From positions 1 through 6,764 of the forward strand of contig JAUXJX010000110.1 of NCBI GenBank assembly GCA_030624545.1: a DNA stretch of 6,764 nucleotides, written 5' to 3'. The DNA comes from Bacteroidota bacterium. Lineage in GTDB: Bacteria; Zhuqueibacterota; JdFR-76; DREG01. Position 1 is the stretch's first letter. The number at the start of each line of letters is the position of its first letter. Under the pieces are notes generated by a model. That model saw nothing but the letters and a program-made list of their open reading frames with translations. It was not told the origin of the DNA and did not search any database. Below are positions 5,536 to 6,764 of the stretch, piece after piece. Position numbers and translations under genes: made by a program.

Positions 5536-6764
5536 AGGTCACAAACCTCTCCAACACATCTCTCAGCGTCGGCTCGCCAATTTCCTGCAGCTCATAATGA
5601 ACTCGCAAGGCGGGCTTTTCGATCTCAATCAGACCGCTCAGATCGATTGGCGTGGCAATCAGCACCAAATCGGCGTTCGAGTTGTTGATGGTTTCGGCCA
5701 ATTCACGAGTCTGCTCGTCACCATAGCCCATGGCAGGCAAGACCGGGCCGGTGCCCGGGTAGGCTTCGAACGTCTCGCGGATCGAGCCAACCGCGAAAGG
5801 CCGCGGATCGATAATTTCGGCGGCGCCGTGACGCCGCGCTGCTACCCAGCCCGCACCGTAAGCCATCTCACCATGTGTCAGCGTCGGCCCATCCTCAATC
5901 ACCAGAACTCGTTTGCCGCGGATGCGCTCGCCATCGTCCACAAAAATGGGGCTGGCGGCATCGATGATCGTGGCATCGGGATTCAGGTCCGTGGCGATTT
6001 TGCGCGCCGTTTCCACGTCCTCCGGCAAGGCCGTGCCTACTTTGTTGATCACGACCACGTCGGCCATGCGCACGTTGGTCTCGCCCGGATGATAACGGGC
6101 GGCATGGTCGGGCCGATGGGGATCCACCACAACAATATGCAAATCGGGTTGATAGAAGGGAAGGTCATTGTTGCCGCCATCCCAGATGACGATGTCGGCC
6201 TCTTTCTCGGCCTTGCGCAATATGGGCTCATAGTCGACGCCGGCATAGACCACGCGGCCGGCCCGGAGATGCGGTTCATATTCCTCGCGCTCCTCGATAG
6301 TAACATCATTCTTATCCAGATCCTCGAATGACTCGAATCTCTGCACTGCCTGTTTTACCAGATCACCGTAGGGCATGGGATGCCGGACCACCACCACGCG
6401 GCGTCCCAGGTCGTGCAAAGCGGCAGCAACTCGCCGGCTGGTCTGACTCTTGCCCGAACCGGTTCGTGCCGCGCAAACGGCCACGACGGGCACCTTTGCC
6501 TTGAGCATGGTTTGGCGCGGGCCGAGAAGCAGATAATTTGCGCCGGCGGCCATCACAGTAGAGCCAAGATGCATTACGTATTCATGCGAGACATCGCTGT
6601 AGCAGAAGACTGCTGTGTCCACATTCAAATCTTTAACGAGCTTCGGAAGATCGTCTTCCGGTTCGATGGGAATACCGTTGGGGTAGCGTTTGCCCGCCAG
6701 TCCAGGCGGATACAGTCGGCCTTCGATATTCGGGATTTGCGTTGCCGTAAAGGCAACCACTTCG
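5534..6764 (-). CDS. Cyclic 2,3-diphosphoglycerate synthetase homologue, P-loop enzyme, N-terminus cut by window edge
   Basis: The frame is open to the right edge. The GTG at 6760 is an internal valine (EVVAFTATQIPNIEG), not a start, and about 30 N-terminal residues are estimated to be missing. Counting from that valine, visible elements are YSDVSHEYVMHL (54-65), a Walker A loop ARTGSGKSQTSRR (98-110), VVVRHPMPYGD (123-133), EEREEYEP (156-163), a DGGNND motif (194-199), VVDPHRP (211-217), INKVG (238-242, like a GTPase NKxD box with Gly in place of Asp), VIEDGPTLTHG (287-297) and DPRPFAVGSI (318-327). In thermophilic methanogens the relative makes cyclic 2,3-diphosphoglycerate, a phosphate-rich solute, from 2,3-diphosphoglycerate with ATP. 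Bacterial members are widespread, but their product is not well established, so the enzymatic call is by family only. The gene converges on the membrane-protein gene, with 12 bases between the stop codons. Confidence 0.85.
   Translation of the reverse strand, partial: EVVAFTATQIPNIEGRLYPPGLAGKRYPNGIPIEPEDDLPKLVKDLNVDTAVFCYSDVSHEYVMHLGSTVMAAGANYLLLGPRQTMLKAKVPVVAVCAARTGSGKSQTSRRVAAALHDLGRRVVVVRHPMPYGDLVKQAVQRFESFEDLDKNDVTIEEREEYEPHLRAGRVVYAGVDYEPILRKAEKEADIVIWDGGNNDLPFYQPDLHIVVVDPHRPDHAARYHPGETNVRMADVVVINKVGTALPEDVETARKIATDLNPDATIIDAASPIFVDDGERIRGKRVLVIEDGPTLTHGEMAYGAGWVAARRHGAAEIIDPRPFAVGSIRETFEAYPGTGPVLPAMGYGDEQTRELAETINNSNADLVLIATPIDLSGLIEIEKPALRVHYELQEIGEPTLRDVLERFVT

Noticed and set aside
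5597..6331. Plus-strand 244-codon open frame
   Set aside because: It lies wholly antisense to the well-supported cyclic-diphosphoglycerate-type gene. Its composition mirrors that gene's codons, and it has no recognisable domain.

Overview
The window looks like ordinary chromosome from an uncultured, probably Gram-negative bacterium of moderate GC content. No rRNA or other phylogenetic marker is present, so the lineage stays open. The gene set (FadI/FadJ-type beta-oxidation, an exported isoaspartyl methyltransferase, a membrane-embedded spermidine-synthase-like protein, a bacterial cyclic 2,3-diphosphoglycerate synthetase homologue) and the dispersed small repeats recall genomes of Desulfobacterota or of the KSB1/Calditrichota/Zixibacteria group. 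That placement is an impression from memory, not a result.

Left part (1-1681, minus strand): the start of a fadJ-like multifunctional beta-oxidation gene runs off the left edge. It follows a complete fadI-like thiolase gene after a 68-base gap. The two form an operon, read from a good sigma70-type promoter at 1747-1775. Together they would encode the beta and alpha subunits of a trifunctional fatty-acid oxidation complex.

Middle (1682-2373): a 692-base divergent intergenic region, the only long non-coding stretch. It holds the fad promoter with repeated TGACCA half-sites, a bulged 12-bp hairpin, a plus-strand TATAAT element and a very clear plus-strand intrinsic terminator at 2146-2178 that no obvious gene uses. 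It also holds an imperfect 43-45 base direct repeat in which each copy contains a dyad. A small RNA starting near 1941 and ending near 2178 is the most economical reading.

Right-centre (2374-5521, plus strand): a PIMT (pcm-like) gene with an N-terminal export or anchor segment is followed by a large polytopic protein with a spermidine-synthase-like fold between two membrane blocks. The 46 bases between them are mostly a degenerate CTGACYC heptamer repeat, and the second gene has no visible Shine-Dalgarno. Both proteins have SAM-dependent methyltransferase-type folds and may work together, but this is inference.

Right (5534-6764, minus strand): a cyclic 2,3-diphosphoglycerate synthetase homologue with a P-loop, lacking its N-terminus at the window edge. 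It converges on the membrane-protein gene, and the two stop codons lie inside or at the rim of one 33-base palindrome (5503-5535) of REP-like character.

There is no CRISPR array, tRNA, rRNA, transposase or phage gene. No wholly new system is evident. The least explained parts are the candidate small RNA region, the exported-PIMT/membrane-synthase pair and the palindrome forming the junction of two genes.
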